Origin: an uncultured Sphingomonadales bacterium
Lineage (GTDB): Bacteria > Pseudomonadota > Alphaproteobacteria > Sphingomonadales > Sphingomonadaceae
Length of the DNA stretch: 64,000 bases
NCBI GenBank assembly: GCA_903839675.1
Contig: CAIMDB010000028.1
Location: forward strand, 62,001 to 126,000
Reading direction: 5' to 3'
Position numbers and translations under genes: made by a program. Positions 7,633 through 15,225 of the stretch are shown here, piece after piece (position 1 is the first letter of the stretch; the number at the start of each line of letters is the position of its first letter). The notes beneath the pieces were generated by a model that was given only the letters and a program-made list of their open reading frames with translations, was not told the DNA's origin and did no database searches.

Positions 7633-7683
7633 CGGCACGGATTGGCTGGTTTTCGGCGACGAAGCATGGCGCAGATTTGGGCT

Positions 7684-7971
7684 GTTACGCTCTTTTGCCC
7701 AACCGGTGCGTTTGTTCTGACAAAGTCCTTCGATCTATTTCAGCCGGAGCGGAATGCCATGTAGGCCCTGATTGAGCAGCAGCAGTGCCTAATCTTGGCG
7801 AGCGACCCCTTAGTGACGGCCTTCAACATCGGGATAAATGCTGGGGCAGATGCAGGCCAGACGATCTTTCACTGTAACTTGCATCTGATCCCTAGGCGCA
7901 ACGGTGATGTGCAAGAGCCACACGGGGGCGTCAGAGGGGTCATTCCGGATAAGCGTGTGTATATCCGATAA
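7684..7971 (+). pseudogene. HIT-family (histidine triad) protein remnant with in-frame TAG
   Basis: The frame reads FVLTKSFDLFQPERNAM-stop-ALIEQQQ, then FNIGINAGADAGQTIFHC and NLHLIPRRNGDVQEPHGGVRGVIP, the order of conserved blocks in HIT nucleotide hydrolases/transferases. TAG at 7762-7764 sits where the family usually has tryptophan. The histidine triad is HCNLHL, with asparagine in place of the middle histidine. The N-terminal ~40 residues are missing or unrecognisable. All three changes point to an inactive gene. Confidence 0.75.
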
Positions 7972-8222
7972 TGCATGCGGAGCTTAAAGACCTTGGGCGT
8001 TTGCAATCGTACTGGGCCTAGCCACCGGTCCAAGGTGGGACAGAAACCCAAGGACACTAGAGCACTAAAATCAATCGCCAAGGCGTTGTTGTGTGGTCCA
8101 CAAGCCGACTAAAGCAGGGGTTTTATTAGACGCGCTAATGCGTCGCTACATATAGTGTTGCAGGAAAATAGCATTTATTGTCTAAATGCGCCCACGAATC
8201 ATGTGTAAATAAAAGGTGCTAT

Positions 8223-8789
8223 ATGAAAGTATATAATGCCATATTGGCAGTTTCATTAGCTGCGACGTGCCAGCCAATTCTTGCTCAATCGACGGTAGTG
8301 GTTGTTGCGGCTCCACAACAAAACATTCTTCGCGCTGGGACGGAAATCCCGATGATTCTAAGAGAAGAACTCACCACCAAGAAAAAGAAGCTACGCGTGG
8401 GGCAACGCTTCCAGATGGAAGTTAATCAGAACATCACAGCTAATGGCGTGACAGTTATTCCCGCAGGGACGCCGGGCATCGGCGAAGTCACTGATGTCCG
8501 AAACAAGGGCATGTGGGGCAAATCAGGCTATATAAACGCGCGCGCTGTCTCTATTCGTCTTGGGGACCGGTCGTTCCGCTTGTCTGGCGCTTTTGACGAT
8601 AAGGGCGTGACAGGGACGGGTGGCGTTGTTGCTGCTATTGCGTTGATACCGATCGCAGGCTTTTTCACTACTGGAACCAGCGCATTTATTGCATCCGGCT
8701 CCGCCGTGAAGGCTTTCCTAGACGAAGATATCGCGTTCGCCACGGCAGCGGTCGAACCAGTTTTGGTGCCAGTCTCACCCGCAAAATAA
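8223..8789 (+). CDS. Exported conserved protein of unknown function, paralogue A
   Basis: The start is placed at the ATG giving MKVYNAILAVSLAATCQPILAQ, a good signal peptide with an AAAGGTG ribosome site; an upstream in-frame ATG at 8178 would bury the signal. The mature protein (~165 residues) has a beta-rich core with GTEIPMILREELTTKKKKLRVG, VIPAGTPGIGEVTDVRNKGMWG and RSFRLSGAFDDKG, then a hydrophobic segment AAIALIPIAGFF. The same core pattern (charged strand, VIPAG, GxGE, later LGDR) recurs in the next gene. Periplasmic or envelope location is likely. Function unknown; it heads a run of exported proteins. Confidence 0.72.
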   Translation: MKVYNAILAVSLAATCQPILAQSTVVVVAAPQQNILRAGTEIPMILREELTTKKKKLRVGQRFQMEVNQNITANGVTVIPAGTPGIGEVTDVRNKGMWGKSGYINARAVSIRLGDRSFRLSGAFDDKGVTGTGGVVAAIALIPIAGFFTTGTSAFIASGSAVKAFLDEDIAFATAAVEPVLVPVSPAK

Positions 8790-8889
8790 TACGTGCGACA
8801 GGTGTTGTAATGCTAGATTTTACAATGGAGGTGGCGGCTGCCAACCGCTCGCCCCTTGTTCAGTTGAGTTTATGAGAGAGCATCCAGCT

Positions 8890-9573
8890 ATGTTAAAGAT
8901 TGGATCCGCATTCCTGTTTTTCGCTGTTTGCGGGAGCGGGTTGATAGGTGCGGCATCGGCACAAGAGGTCGTCATTCCAGCACCGCCGCCAATCGCAATT
9001 GTGGTGCCAAGCAACGCCGCTGAGAAGCCGCGCGCACCCAGCGACGCTTGCGCCGTCGCCATCGCTAAAAAGCTTCAAGGCACTTGCATACCACCTTTGA
9101 CCCTCGTGCGCATCGAATTGGCCGAGGCGCTAAGCAGCAGAACCAGCGTCACCGGGGAGACTTTCGTAATCTCGCTGGCCTCTCCCGTCGTCATTGATGG
9201 CAGGGAAGTGATCCCCGCCGGTGCGAAAGGTCGAGGTGAAATCATACACGCCAAGAAGACCGGGATCGGTGTCGGCGGTGAATTAGTGCTTGCCGCCAGA
9301 TATCTAAACTTAGGCGATAGGCAACTGCGCCTTCGGAGTATGCAATTCAACGGAGCGGGTCGCGACCAACAGGGTCTGGTGCTTGCAGTCGCAGCCGCCG
9401 TGGGCCTTCCAGCAATGTTTATCCGTGGCAAGCACATCGACGTACCCACAGGAGCCTTGGCAGATGCAAAGACGGCAGAGGCGTTCTGGCTCGATAGAGT
9501 TGGCGTACAGGGGGACACTTCCAGTTCAGCCTCAAATATTAACGTTTCTGACATGAAAGGGAATAATCCATGA
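8890..9573 (+). CDS. Exported conserved protein of unknown function, paralogue B
   Basis: A 227-residue protein whose signal peptide MLKIGSAFLFFAVCGSGLIGAASAQ supports this start (an ATG six codons upstream is less likely). A proline-rich linker follows. The core contains LTLVRIELAEALSSRTSVTGETF, VVIDGREVIPAGAKGRGEIIHAKKTG and ARYLNLGDRQLRLRSMQFNGAGRD, the same block order as paralogue A. Two cysteines (in SDACAV and GTCIPP) could form a disulfide. The stop overlaps the next start by ATGA, so the two are translationally coupled. Function unknown. Confidence 0.75.
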   Translation: MLKIGSAFLFFAVCGSGLIGAASAQEVVIPAPPPIAIVVPSNAAEKPRAPSDACAVAIAKKLQGTCIPPLTLVRIELAEALSSRTSVTGETFVISLASPVVIDGREVIPAGAKGRGEIIHAKKTGIGVGGELVLAARYLNLGDRQLRLRSMQFNGAGRDQQGLVLAVAAAVGLPAMFIRGKHIDVPTGALADAKTAEAFWLDRVGVQGDTSSSASNINVSDMKGNNP

Positions 9574-10079
9574 TCCGTAAAGTCTTCACGTCTTCGGTGA
9601 CGGCGCTCGTCATTTCGTCCACTCCGGTGTGGGCCGCCCAAAAGAGTGAGGCGCAAGCTGACCCCATTGCTATCCCAACGCCGCCTGAGGGTAAGGGTCA
9701 AGTGGTGTTCTTTCGTCCCGGAGGTACTGGGTTTGCCATTGGGTGCTTGGTCAATGAAAAGGGCCAGAAGGTTAGCTCGCTTGGCGCCGGTCGCTACTTC
9801 GTAATGGTGGCTGGACCCGGACGTCATGAATTCACCGTCAAGAGCGAGGCAAAGGACACTCTCGCGCTCGAGGTCGAGGCTGGTGAAACTCAGTACGCTA
9901 CCTGCCGCATAAAGATGGGGATCATGATCGGCCGTCCCGATCTTGCACCTTCCACCGAGGCCGAATTCCGCAAGCACGGCAAGCTGAAGCTAGTAGACGC
10001 AGACGACATGGGGCCCGGCGAGGGAGCTCTTCGTCCTGACCAGCTTGCGGCGGCTATTTCGACTTCATCTGAAAAGTAA
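9570..10079 (+). CDS. DUF2846-type exported protein
   Basis: A 169-residue protein with signal peptide MIRKVFTSSVTALVISSTPVWA. It then has GKGQVVFFRPGGTGFAIGCLVNEKGQKVSSLGAGRYFVMVAGPGRHEFTVKSEAKD, the pattern of the DUF2846 domain (VYFYRP...V.....G.L..GxY....vxPGxH.f). Beta-sandwich envelope proteins of this family have no established role. It starts inside the stop codon of paralogue B. Coupling to that gene suggests a common complex or a shared envelope task; this is inference. Confidence 0.78.
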   Translation: MIRKVFTSSVTALVISSTPVWAAQKSEAQADPIAIPTPPEGKGQVVFFRPGGTGFAIGCLVNEKGQKVSSLGAGRYFVMVAGPGRHEFTVKSEAKDTLALEVEAGETQYATCRIKMGIMIGRPDLAPSTEAEFRKHGKLKLVDADDMGPGEGALRPDQLAAAISTSSEK

Positions 10080-10395
10080 CTAGTCGCTGCGGCAATTGAG
10101 AACCAGTTGGTTCAATTAGAACAATGAAACTGTGAGGTGTTGACGGTAGCCTTGTCCGACCGTGGCGAGGTTGCCGTCAAAGCATCCTTCCCCGGAACAC
10201 TTCCAGATGAGGTGCGAAAACCCAAGGTGCTCCTATCGTTGAGTGACGGTGCAGGCGCGAACGACCAAGGGTAAAGCTGCCCAACGCGGCCAGTTGTTGG
10301 GAAAAGTCCGAGAAACTCACAATAGCTTGTTATTAAAAGATTAATTGGATATCCTGCCGCAAATTAGCATTAATTTTTCCGTCTGGGGGGGCTAT
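10080..10395. other. 316-bp gap with a short coding-like remnant
   Basis: A frame from GTG 10137 to TAA 10274 (45 residues, VLTVALSDRGEVAVKASFPG...) has protein-like composition but no recognised match, and is probably a remnant. 10320-10380 is AT-rich and likely holds the promoter of the lipoprotein gene. Confidence 0.35.
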
Positions 10396-10779
10396 ATGAA
10401 AATGGCGTTTAGAACAGGTGTGCTGTCAGTTTCCGCAGCGGCACTGCTAACAGGGTGCGCTTCCACAGGATCCAACTTTCGTCCCATAGTTGACAACAAA
10501 GGCGTGGATCTAAACCGATACGAAGTCGACCTTCAAGAATGCCAAGTGTATGCCAAACAGACTGCCAATGCGGGCAAGTCAGCTGCAGCCGGTGCCGCTG
10601 CGGGAGCTGCGCTCGGCTTGGCATTGGCCCTTATTGGCGGCGGAGGTTATAAGAAGGGAGCATCAGCAGGGGCTGGCGCCTTGGTCGGAGGCGTTTCAGG
10701 TGGCGCTCAAGGCGAAACGAACCAACGAAACATCATCCGCACTTGTCTTAACGGCCGTGGCTACAAAGTATTGCAGTAG
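10396..10779 (+). CDS. Glycine-zipper lipoprotein
   Basis: A 127-residue protein. The start giving MKMAFRTGVLSVSAAALLTGCAS yields a proper lipobox (LLTGC, lipidated cysteine 20); the open frame extends upstream but without a signal. A GGGGGG tract ~5 bp upstream serves as ribosome site. Residues ~60-105 form an Ala/Gly-rich segment (AAGAAAGAALGLALALIGGGG...GAGALVGGVSGG), a glycine-zipper like those in SlyB and OmpA-associated lipoproteins. It is likely inserted in the outer membrane or lying along it. Last gene of the exported cluster. Confidence 0.78.
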   Translation: MKMAFRTGVLSVSAAALLTGCASTGSNFRPIVDNKGVDLNRYEVDLQECQVYAKQTANAGKSAAAGAAAGAALGLALALIGGGGYKKGASAGAGALVGGVSGGAQGETNQRNIIRTCLNGRGYKVLQ

Positions 10780-10800
10780 AATTTTCTATCTACTTCCTAG

Positions 10801-11007
10801 TACGGTTCTGGCAATCCGGTCGATCCGCTCCTAAGCGAACATCTGGCTGGCCTTGTCCCTGATCCCCAATATACGAGGCCTTTGATCACAAACTACATTG
10901 ATGCGTATGCCGCGGTAACTGCAGCAGACGTGCGCGATGCCATGAAGCAGCACATTGATGGCAACGTGCCCTTGGCGATTGAAGTGGTGCCAGAGGTGGG
11001 TCGTTAA
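10801..11007 (+). pseudogene. C-terminal remnant resembling an M16-family peptidase
   Basis: A clean frame without a start: DPLLSEHLAGLVPDPQYTRP, then NYIDAYAAVTAADVRDAMKQHI and VPLAIEVVPEVGR-stop. The VTAADVRDAMKQH...IEVVPE ending is like the last helix and strand of M16 peptidases. A TAG precedes it in frame. Not related closely to the M16 gene at 45-48 kb. Family call is tentative; the truncated state is clear. Confidence 0.45.
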
Positions 11008-11549
11008 AACTTAAATCGGCATACCGATCCAAGTTCTCCATGCTATTGGCGGGACCGTCCGCTACTAACTTGGCTTCGGTCTCCAGCCCAACCTGTGGCA
11101 ATATATATCAGCTAAATTTAAGCGAAATGGCGTCCGCAACGATGAACCCCTGCGCGCAAAGAAGCCGAAGTTAGAAGTGCGGCAGAAGCGGCCCATCAAA
11201 AAAGGAGGCGGCATAGGATCAGAAAAAAGCGTAGTTATGGCCCACGCTGCCGTCTTCAACGAACTTAAAATCGTTACTACACCCTCTAAATTCTGGGCCG
11301 GAAAGTTGACATTATCATGCAGAAAGAAGAGGCGAACAAGATCGAGATTGGACGTTGAACACGCACAGCTGCGCGGACAAAAACACACATAGTAAAAATG
11401 ATTCCGCCTTTTCGCCCCCCCTTCAACGATATATGAAGGGTGGCCTAAATAGGAAAAGTGCCTCCCCGGGGGGTACGCTGAGTGAATGCGGAAAAATCGC
11501 CACCGCTTTTCCACAGTGATACCGGGCCAATTTCAGCTCTCTGGGCCGA
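11008..11549. other. 540-bp gap before the integrase stop
   Basis: Open frames on both strands (11065-11514 minus, 11177-11392 plus) lack ribosome sites, domains and normal amino-acid composition. Nothing else is seen. Perhaps decayed DNA. Confidence 0.4.
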
Positions 11550-12773
11550 TTAACTGCCTACAGTAGCGTTCGCTCTGACAACGTCAGTGTCAATTGCGCC
11601 GCCAACGCAATAGTCCCCCCAAGCTTCCATTAGCTTGACGCGCACGCCCGGTTGATCCGGCGTGCCCAAATAAGTTGTTCGGCGATAGGCCGCCTGCACA
11701 GCGTCAGGGGTCTTGTGCGCCAGCGCCGCCTCTACCACGGCATCTGGGAATCCTTCATTTGCGGCCCAGTCGGTGAACGCAGAACGGAAACCATGAACGT
11801 GGAACGGCTCGCTCATGTCTCGAAGAACCTTCAAAAGTGTCATATCTGACATCGACTTGCCTGCATTGCCGGGGAAAACTACGTCGGATTCCAAGAGCCT
11901 CAAGACATTGGCCTTGGCCAGCACCGCCAAAGCGGCTTCAGAAAGCGGAACGATATGCGCCTTGTTCCGCTTCATATGATCAGCCGGCACCGTCCATAAT
12001 CGCGACCCAAGATCAAATTCTGCCCACGTTGCCAACCGGATCTCTTGCGAGCGAGCGCCGGTCAAGATGAGAAGTTCCAGCGCCAACCGGCCATAGGAGG
12101 GCTTACGACGCAAAGCGGTTATAAAACCGGGCAAGGCGACATACGGCATTGCTTTGCGATTTTCCCGCGCCTTCACCTGCCGAGGCAGACCCCGTCCCGC
12201 TTTCAGGCTGCCGTTGCCTGATGGTGCCTCACGCGAACGCCAACCCTTGGCATGAGCATAATCGAGCACCGCGCAAATTCGATTGCGCACCTGACGGGCG
12301 GTTTCAGGAATGTCCTGCCAGATGGGCGTCAGCACTGTGATGATATCAGCGGCAGTTATTGCCCCAGAGGCTAAATCGCCCAGCTTCGGGAAGGCGTAGT
12401 TTTCTAAGCTGGCAAGCCACTGACGCGAGTAGACGGCGCTTTTCCAGCCCGCCTCGTTCTCCTTATGATATTGACGGGCTGCAACTTGGAAGGTCACTTT
12501 TGCGGCGGCCTCATCCTTCTTCTCGGCCAGAACGTCGCGACGGTCGATCTTAATTGCCTTGCGAACCCCGCTGGCCTTCTGCCGGGCCTCTGCAAGCAGC
12601 AACAGCTTGGCACTGCCCAGACCAATATCCTGCCGTTTGCCGTCACGCTGGAGGCGCAACATCCAATAAGCGCCACCCCGCTTATCTACTTTTAGGAACA
12701 GCCCTTCCCCGTCTTGATAAGTGCCGGGATTCGCCAAAGCTGCTTTGACCGCGACCGCCGTAAGCTTGCCCAT
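11550..12773 (-). CDS. P4-type tyrosine integrase
   Basis: A 407-residue site-specific recombinase. The N-terminal DUF4102 domain (MGKLTAVAVKAALANPGTYQDGEGLFLKVDKRGGAYWMLRLQ) binds arm-type sites. A SAM-like core-binding domain follows at ~100-190. The catalytic domain shows the arginine in ILTGARSQEIRLATW, the HxxR motif in PFHVHGFRSAFTDWA and the nucleophile tyrosine in VQAAYRRTTYLG. The start at 12773 is favoured because it is the usual family N-terminus; 14 extra codons upstream would overlap an arm repeat. It lies ~200 bp from tRNA-Tyr, reading away from it, and surely inserted the element there. The outer repeats next to its start suggest autoregulation. Confidence 0.95.
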   Translation of the reverse strand: MGKLTAVAVKAALANPGTYQDGEGLFLKVDKRGGAYWMLRLQRDGKRQDIGLGSAKLLLLAEARQKASGVRKAIKIDRRDVLAEKKDEAAAKVTFQVAARQYHKENEAGWKSAVYSRQWLASLENYAFPKLGDLASGAITAADIITVLTPIWQDIPETARQVRNRICAVLDYAHAKGWRSREAPSGNGSLKAGRGLPRQVKARENRKAMPYVALPGFITALRRKPSYGRLALELLILTGARSQEIRLATWAEFDLGSRLWTVPADHMKRNKAHIVPLSEAALAVLAKANVLRLLESDVVFPGNAGKSMSDMTLLKVLRDMSEPFHVHGFRSAFTDWAANEGFPDAVVEAALAHKTPDAVQAAYRRTTYLGTPDQPGVRVKLMEAWGDYCVGGAIDTDVVRANATVGS

Positions 12774-12778
12774 CCTTT

Positions 12779-12855
12779 TACCCCCACACTTTCCCCTCCG
12801 GTTTCGAGAGGTCAATATGTGGGGGTAAGTCGATTTACCCCCACATTACCCCCAC
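12779..12855. repeat. Right-end integrase arm-type repeats
   Basis: Four copies of TTACCCCCACA-type sequence: one at 12778-12788, one inverted at 12816-12828, and two in tandem at 12834-12855. They overlap the upstream region of the integrase gene, so integrase binding could repress its own promoter. The word matches the left-end pair at 2130-2154. Confidence 0.6.
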
Positions 12856-12970
12856 ACTGTGCTCCGGTTGCAGGCAAACAGCGGCGAACACAGGGGAACA
12901 ATTGCGGCGATATTACGCTTTGTTTTCTGGGATTTCTACGAATTTCGGCGAACATCCCCGAATAGGGATT

Positions 12971-13056
12971 TGGTGGACAGGGCTGGATTCGAACCAGCGT
13001 ACGCTTGCGCGGGCAGATTTACAGTCTGCTGCCTTTAACCACTCGGCCACCTGTCC
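12971..13056 (-). tRNA. tRNA-Tyr (anticodon GUA)
   Basis: Read on the minus strand: acceptor GGACAGG pairs with CCUGUCC followed by A and an encoded CCA. The D arm has GCC-GAGUGGUUAAA-GGC, the anticodon arm GCAGA-CUGUAAA-UCUGC with GUA at 13022-13020, then a long class II variable arm and a T arm with GGUUCGAAUCC. Class II form plus GUA gives tyrosine. Intact, as expected if the element brought a replacement 3' end. Confidence 0.97.
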
Positions 13057-13131
13057 CCAGGCGTCACATCGCGGCAGGGCCGCCGATGCGAGAGGCAGCC
13101 CCATGGCGAAGCGACGCCGCGCTGTCAATCA

Positions 13132-13797
13132 TCAGTCGTGGATTGCCAGCCATTCTTCTGAGGATGCGCGGTTGGCGCGCAGGCTGTTGGCCGGATCATT
13201 CGGGTCCTTGTAGCCGATCGACATGCCCGTCCACATAATGCGGTTGTCCGGCAGGCCGAGGAAGCTGCCGATGGTCTTCGGGTAAACCGCCCAACATTCC
13301 TGCGGGCAGCTGTCCAAGCCCGCTTCGCACAAAAGGAGCATGATCGAATTGAGCAGCGCGCCGGCATCTGCCCATTGCGGCAGGCCCATTTGCCGGTCGA
13401 GCGAGATAAACAGGCCAACAGGTGCGCCAAAGAATTGGAAATTGCGTGCGAACCACATGGCGCGCGCCTTTTTATCTTCACGCGGGATGTTGAGCGCACC
13501 GTAGAGCATCTCGCCCACTTCGGCCCGGCGGCCTTCCCATGGGTCTGTCAGCCCTGCCGGGTAGATCGCATATTCGGGCATCTCGCTTTCCCGATTGGCG
13601 ATCTTTTCGGCCATGATGCCTTTCAGTCTCGCCATCGAATCGCCCTGAACAATGTCGACATGCCAAGGCTGGAGATTGCCGCCGGAAGCGGCGCGGGACG
13701 CGCGCTCCACAATGTCCTTCACCAGCGCGGGATCCACCGGCTTGTCGAGGAAGCCCCGGACGGAGCGGCGATAGTCAACGGCTTCTGAGACGTTCAT
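13132..13797 (-). CDS. Nitroreductase-family FMN enzyme
   Basis: A 221-residue protein of the nitroreductase superfamily. VSEAVDYRRSVRGFLDKPVD at the start carries the RRS FMN-phosphate contact. RAASGGNLQPWHVDIV follows (the S-x-x-N-x-Q-P-W signature), then ADAGALLNSIMLLLCEAGLDSC and MSIGYKDP near the C-terminus. Such enzymes reduce quinones, nitro compounds or enones with NAD(P)H. A GGAGAG ribosome site precedes ATG. It is divergent from the thiolase operon, sharing a 130-bp promoter region that contains an operator-like word at 13864. Co-regulation with fatty-acid or terpenoid-type catabolism is therefore plausible, but the substrate is unknown. Confidence 0.88.
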   Translation of the reverse strand: MNVSEAVDYRRSVRGFLDKPVDPALVKDIVERASRAASGGNLQPWHVDIVQGDSMARLKGIMAEKIANRESEMPEYAIYPAGLTDPWEGRRAEVGEMLYGALNIPREDKKARAMWFARNFQFFGAPVGLFISLDRQMGLPQWADAGALLNSIMLLLCEAGLDSCPQECWAVYPKTIGSFLGLPDNRIMWTGMSIGYKDPNDPANSLRANRASSEEWLAIHD

Positions 13798-13863
13798 GAA
13801 TATACTCTCCTGTCCTTGGCCTATCCTTGGCCTATTACTGCTGTCAGGTGTTGCAAGTTTCCC

Positions 13864-13879
13864 TTGCCGTAAACGTCAA
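13864..13879. promoter_or_regulatory. Operator-like word A (TTGCCGTAAACGTCAA)
   Basis: One of four related words in this window (also 20399, 25013, 27435), all in promoter regions of acyl-CoA catabolic genes. It lies between the divergent nitroreductase and thiolase genes, 50 bp upstream of the thiolase start. Confidence 0.55.
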
Positions 13880-13928
13880 ACTGGGCAAGTGAAATTGGGA
13901 ATAACCCCCTTTGGAGAGGAATCAGAAC

Positions 13929-15101
13929 ATGGCCACTGCCTATATTGTTGACGCTGTCCGCACCGCTGGCGGCCGCCGCAACGGGAAGCTTGCCGGCTGG
14001 CACCCGGTCGATCTCGCCGCAGCAACACTCGACACGCTTGTCGCACGCACCGGCATGGACGGCGCGAAGATCGACGACGTCATCATGGGCTGCGTCACAC
14101 AGGCAGGTCAGCAGGCGATGCAGGTCGGCCGCAATGCCGTGCTTGCTGCCAAGAACATTCCGGACAGCGTCCCTGCCGTCACCATCGACCGCCAGTGCGG
14201 CTCCTCGCAACAGGCGATGCAGTTTGCGGCGCAGGCCGTCATGTCGGGCACGATGGATGTCGTGATCGCCTCGGGCGTGGAATCGATGACGCGGGTGCCG
14301 ATGGGCTCCAACGCGATGTTCCACATGAAGGAAGGTCTTGGCCACTATAAGTCGCCGCGTCTGGACGAGAAGTACCCCGGCATCATGTTCAGCCAGTTCA
14401 TGGGCGCTGAAATGATCGTGAAGAAGCATGGCTTTTCCAAGGACGATCTTGACCAGTTCGCACTCAAGAGCCACCTGAACGCAATCGCCGCAACCAAGGC
14501 CGGCATGTTCAATGATGAGCTCGTCGTGCTTGATGTCGAAACGCCTGAAGGCGTGATCCAGCACAATGTCGATGAAGGCATCCGCTTTGACGCGACGCTG
14601 GAAAGCATTGCGGGCGTGAAGCTGCTGCAGGAAGGCGGATCGCTGACGGCGGCTTCCTCCTCGCAGATCTGTGACGGGTCTTCGGCGGTCATGATCGTGT
14701 CGGAAGAGGCGCTGAAGACCTATGGCCTGACGCCAATTGCGCGTATCCACAATCTGACGGTGACGGCGGGTGACCCTGTCATCATGCTCGAAGAACCACT
14801 GTTCGCGACCGACCGCGCCCTGCAGCGCGCCGGCATGAAGATCAGCGACATCGACGCCTATGAAGTCAACGAAGCCTTCGCCTCTGTGCCGCTCGCCTGG
14901 CTTAAGCACACAGGCGCTGACCCCGAAAAGCTGAACGTGCACGGCGGCGCCATCGCGCTCGGCCACCCTCTCGGCGCTTCGGGCACCAAGCTGATGGCAA
15001 CGCTGCTCGGCGTGCTGAAAGCCAAGGGCGGCAAATACGGCCTCCAGACGATGTGCGAAGGCGGCGGCGTCGCCAACGTCACGATTGTCGAACGGCTCTA
15101 G
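13929..15101 (+). CDS. Acetyl-CoA acetyltransferase / 3-ketoacyl-CoA thiolase
   Basis: A 390-residue thiolase, the normal length. C90 in RQCGSSQQA is the acyl-carrying nucleophile. NVHGGAIALGHPLGASG supplies the catalytic histidine, and MCEGGGVAN the second cysteine that acts as base. NEAFA in YEVNEAFASVPLAW is also conserved. It cleaves 3-ketoacyl-CoA with CoA to acetyl-CoA and a shortened acyl-CoA, or condenses acetyl-CoA. GGAGAGGAATC upstream sets this start over an ATG six codons earlier. The next gene, an HSD10-like dehydrogenase, follows after a repeat. Likely under operator A. Catabolic use is favoured by the context. Confidence 0.94.
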   Translation: MATAYIVDAVRTAGGRRNGKLAGWHPVDLAAATLDTLVARTGMDGAKIDDVIMGCVTQAGQQAMQVGRNAVLAAKNIPDSVPAVTIDRQCGSSQQAMQFAAQAVMSGTMDVVIASGVESMTRVPMGSNAMFHMKEGLGHYKSPRLDEKYPGIMFSQFMGAEMIVKKHGFSKDDLDQFALKSHLNAIAATKAGMFNDELVVLDVETPEGVIQHNVDEGIRFDATLESIAGVKLLQEGGSLTAASSSQICDGSSAVMIVSEEALKTYGLTPIARIHNLTVTAGDPVIMLEEPLFATDRALQRAGMKISDIDAYEVNEAFASVPLAWLKHTGADPEKLNVHGGAIALGHPLGASGTKLMATLLGVLKAKGGKYGLQTMCEGGGVANVTIVERL

Positions 15102-15112
15102 GAACATCTTCC

Positions 15113-15199
15113 CCCGTTTGGGCTGAGCCTGTCGAAGCCCCATCCTTCCGCTTGTTTGCCAAGATAAGGACAGCCCTTCGACAAGCTCAGGGCGAACGG
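15113..15199. repeat. Sphingomonad-type dispersed inverted repeat, copy 1
   Basis: The left arm CTGAGCCTGTCGAAGCCC and right arm GGCTTCGACAAGCTCAG-like sequence are separated by ~40 bp, with CCGTT/AACGG at the outer ends. It sits between two genes of one operon. The same unit recurs at 18095-18183 and as a single arm at 49870. Confidence 0.8.
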
Positions 15200-15225
15200 A
15201 AAATATCAATGAAAGGACCTGCAAT

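Larger units (their letters stand above)
7247..8222. other. Decayed stretch between the beta-barrel gene and the exported-protein cluster
   Basis: Apart from the two remnants listed, no gene is convincing. 7990-8170 shows no recognisable coding. A small inverted repeat GACGC-N6-GCGTC lies at ~8130-8145, and the AT-rich segment 8150-8210 probably contains the promoter of the next gene. Confidence 0.5.
2058..12996. mobile_element. Integrative element inserted in the tRNA-Tyr 3' end
   Basis: The element carries a P4-type tyrosine integrase directly beside tRNA-Tyr at its right end and a degenerate direct repeat of the tRNA 3' end at its left (2058-2083). TTACCCCCACA repeats lie near both ends. 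Content: an orphan protein, a small HTH protein, primase, ATPase, DUF5681, an XRE regulator, exported proteins and several decayed genes. Coding composition is visibly more AT-rich than the flanks. No structural phage, terminase, relaxase or conjugation genes are seen. This suggests a satellite-like or mobilisable element, now partly decayed. The exact ends are inferred. Confidence 0.65.

Noticed and set aside
11065-11514. 149-codon minus-strand and 71-codon plus-strand open frames before the integrase
   Set aside because: Odd composition rich in Cys, His and Arg/Lys, no ribosome sites and no recognisable family.
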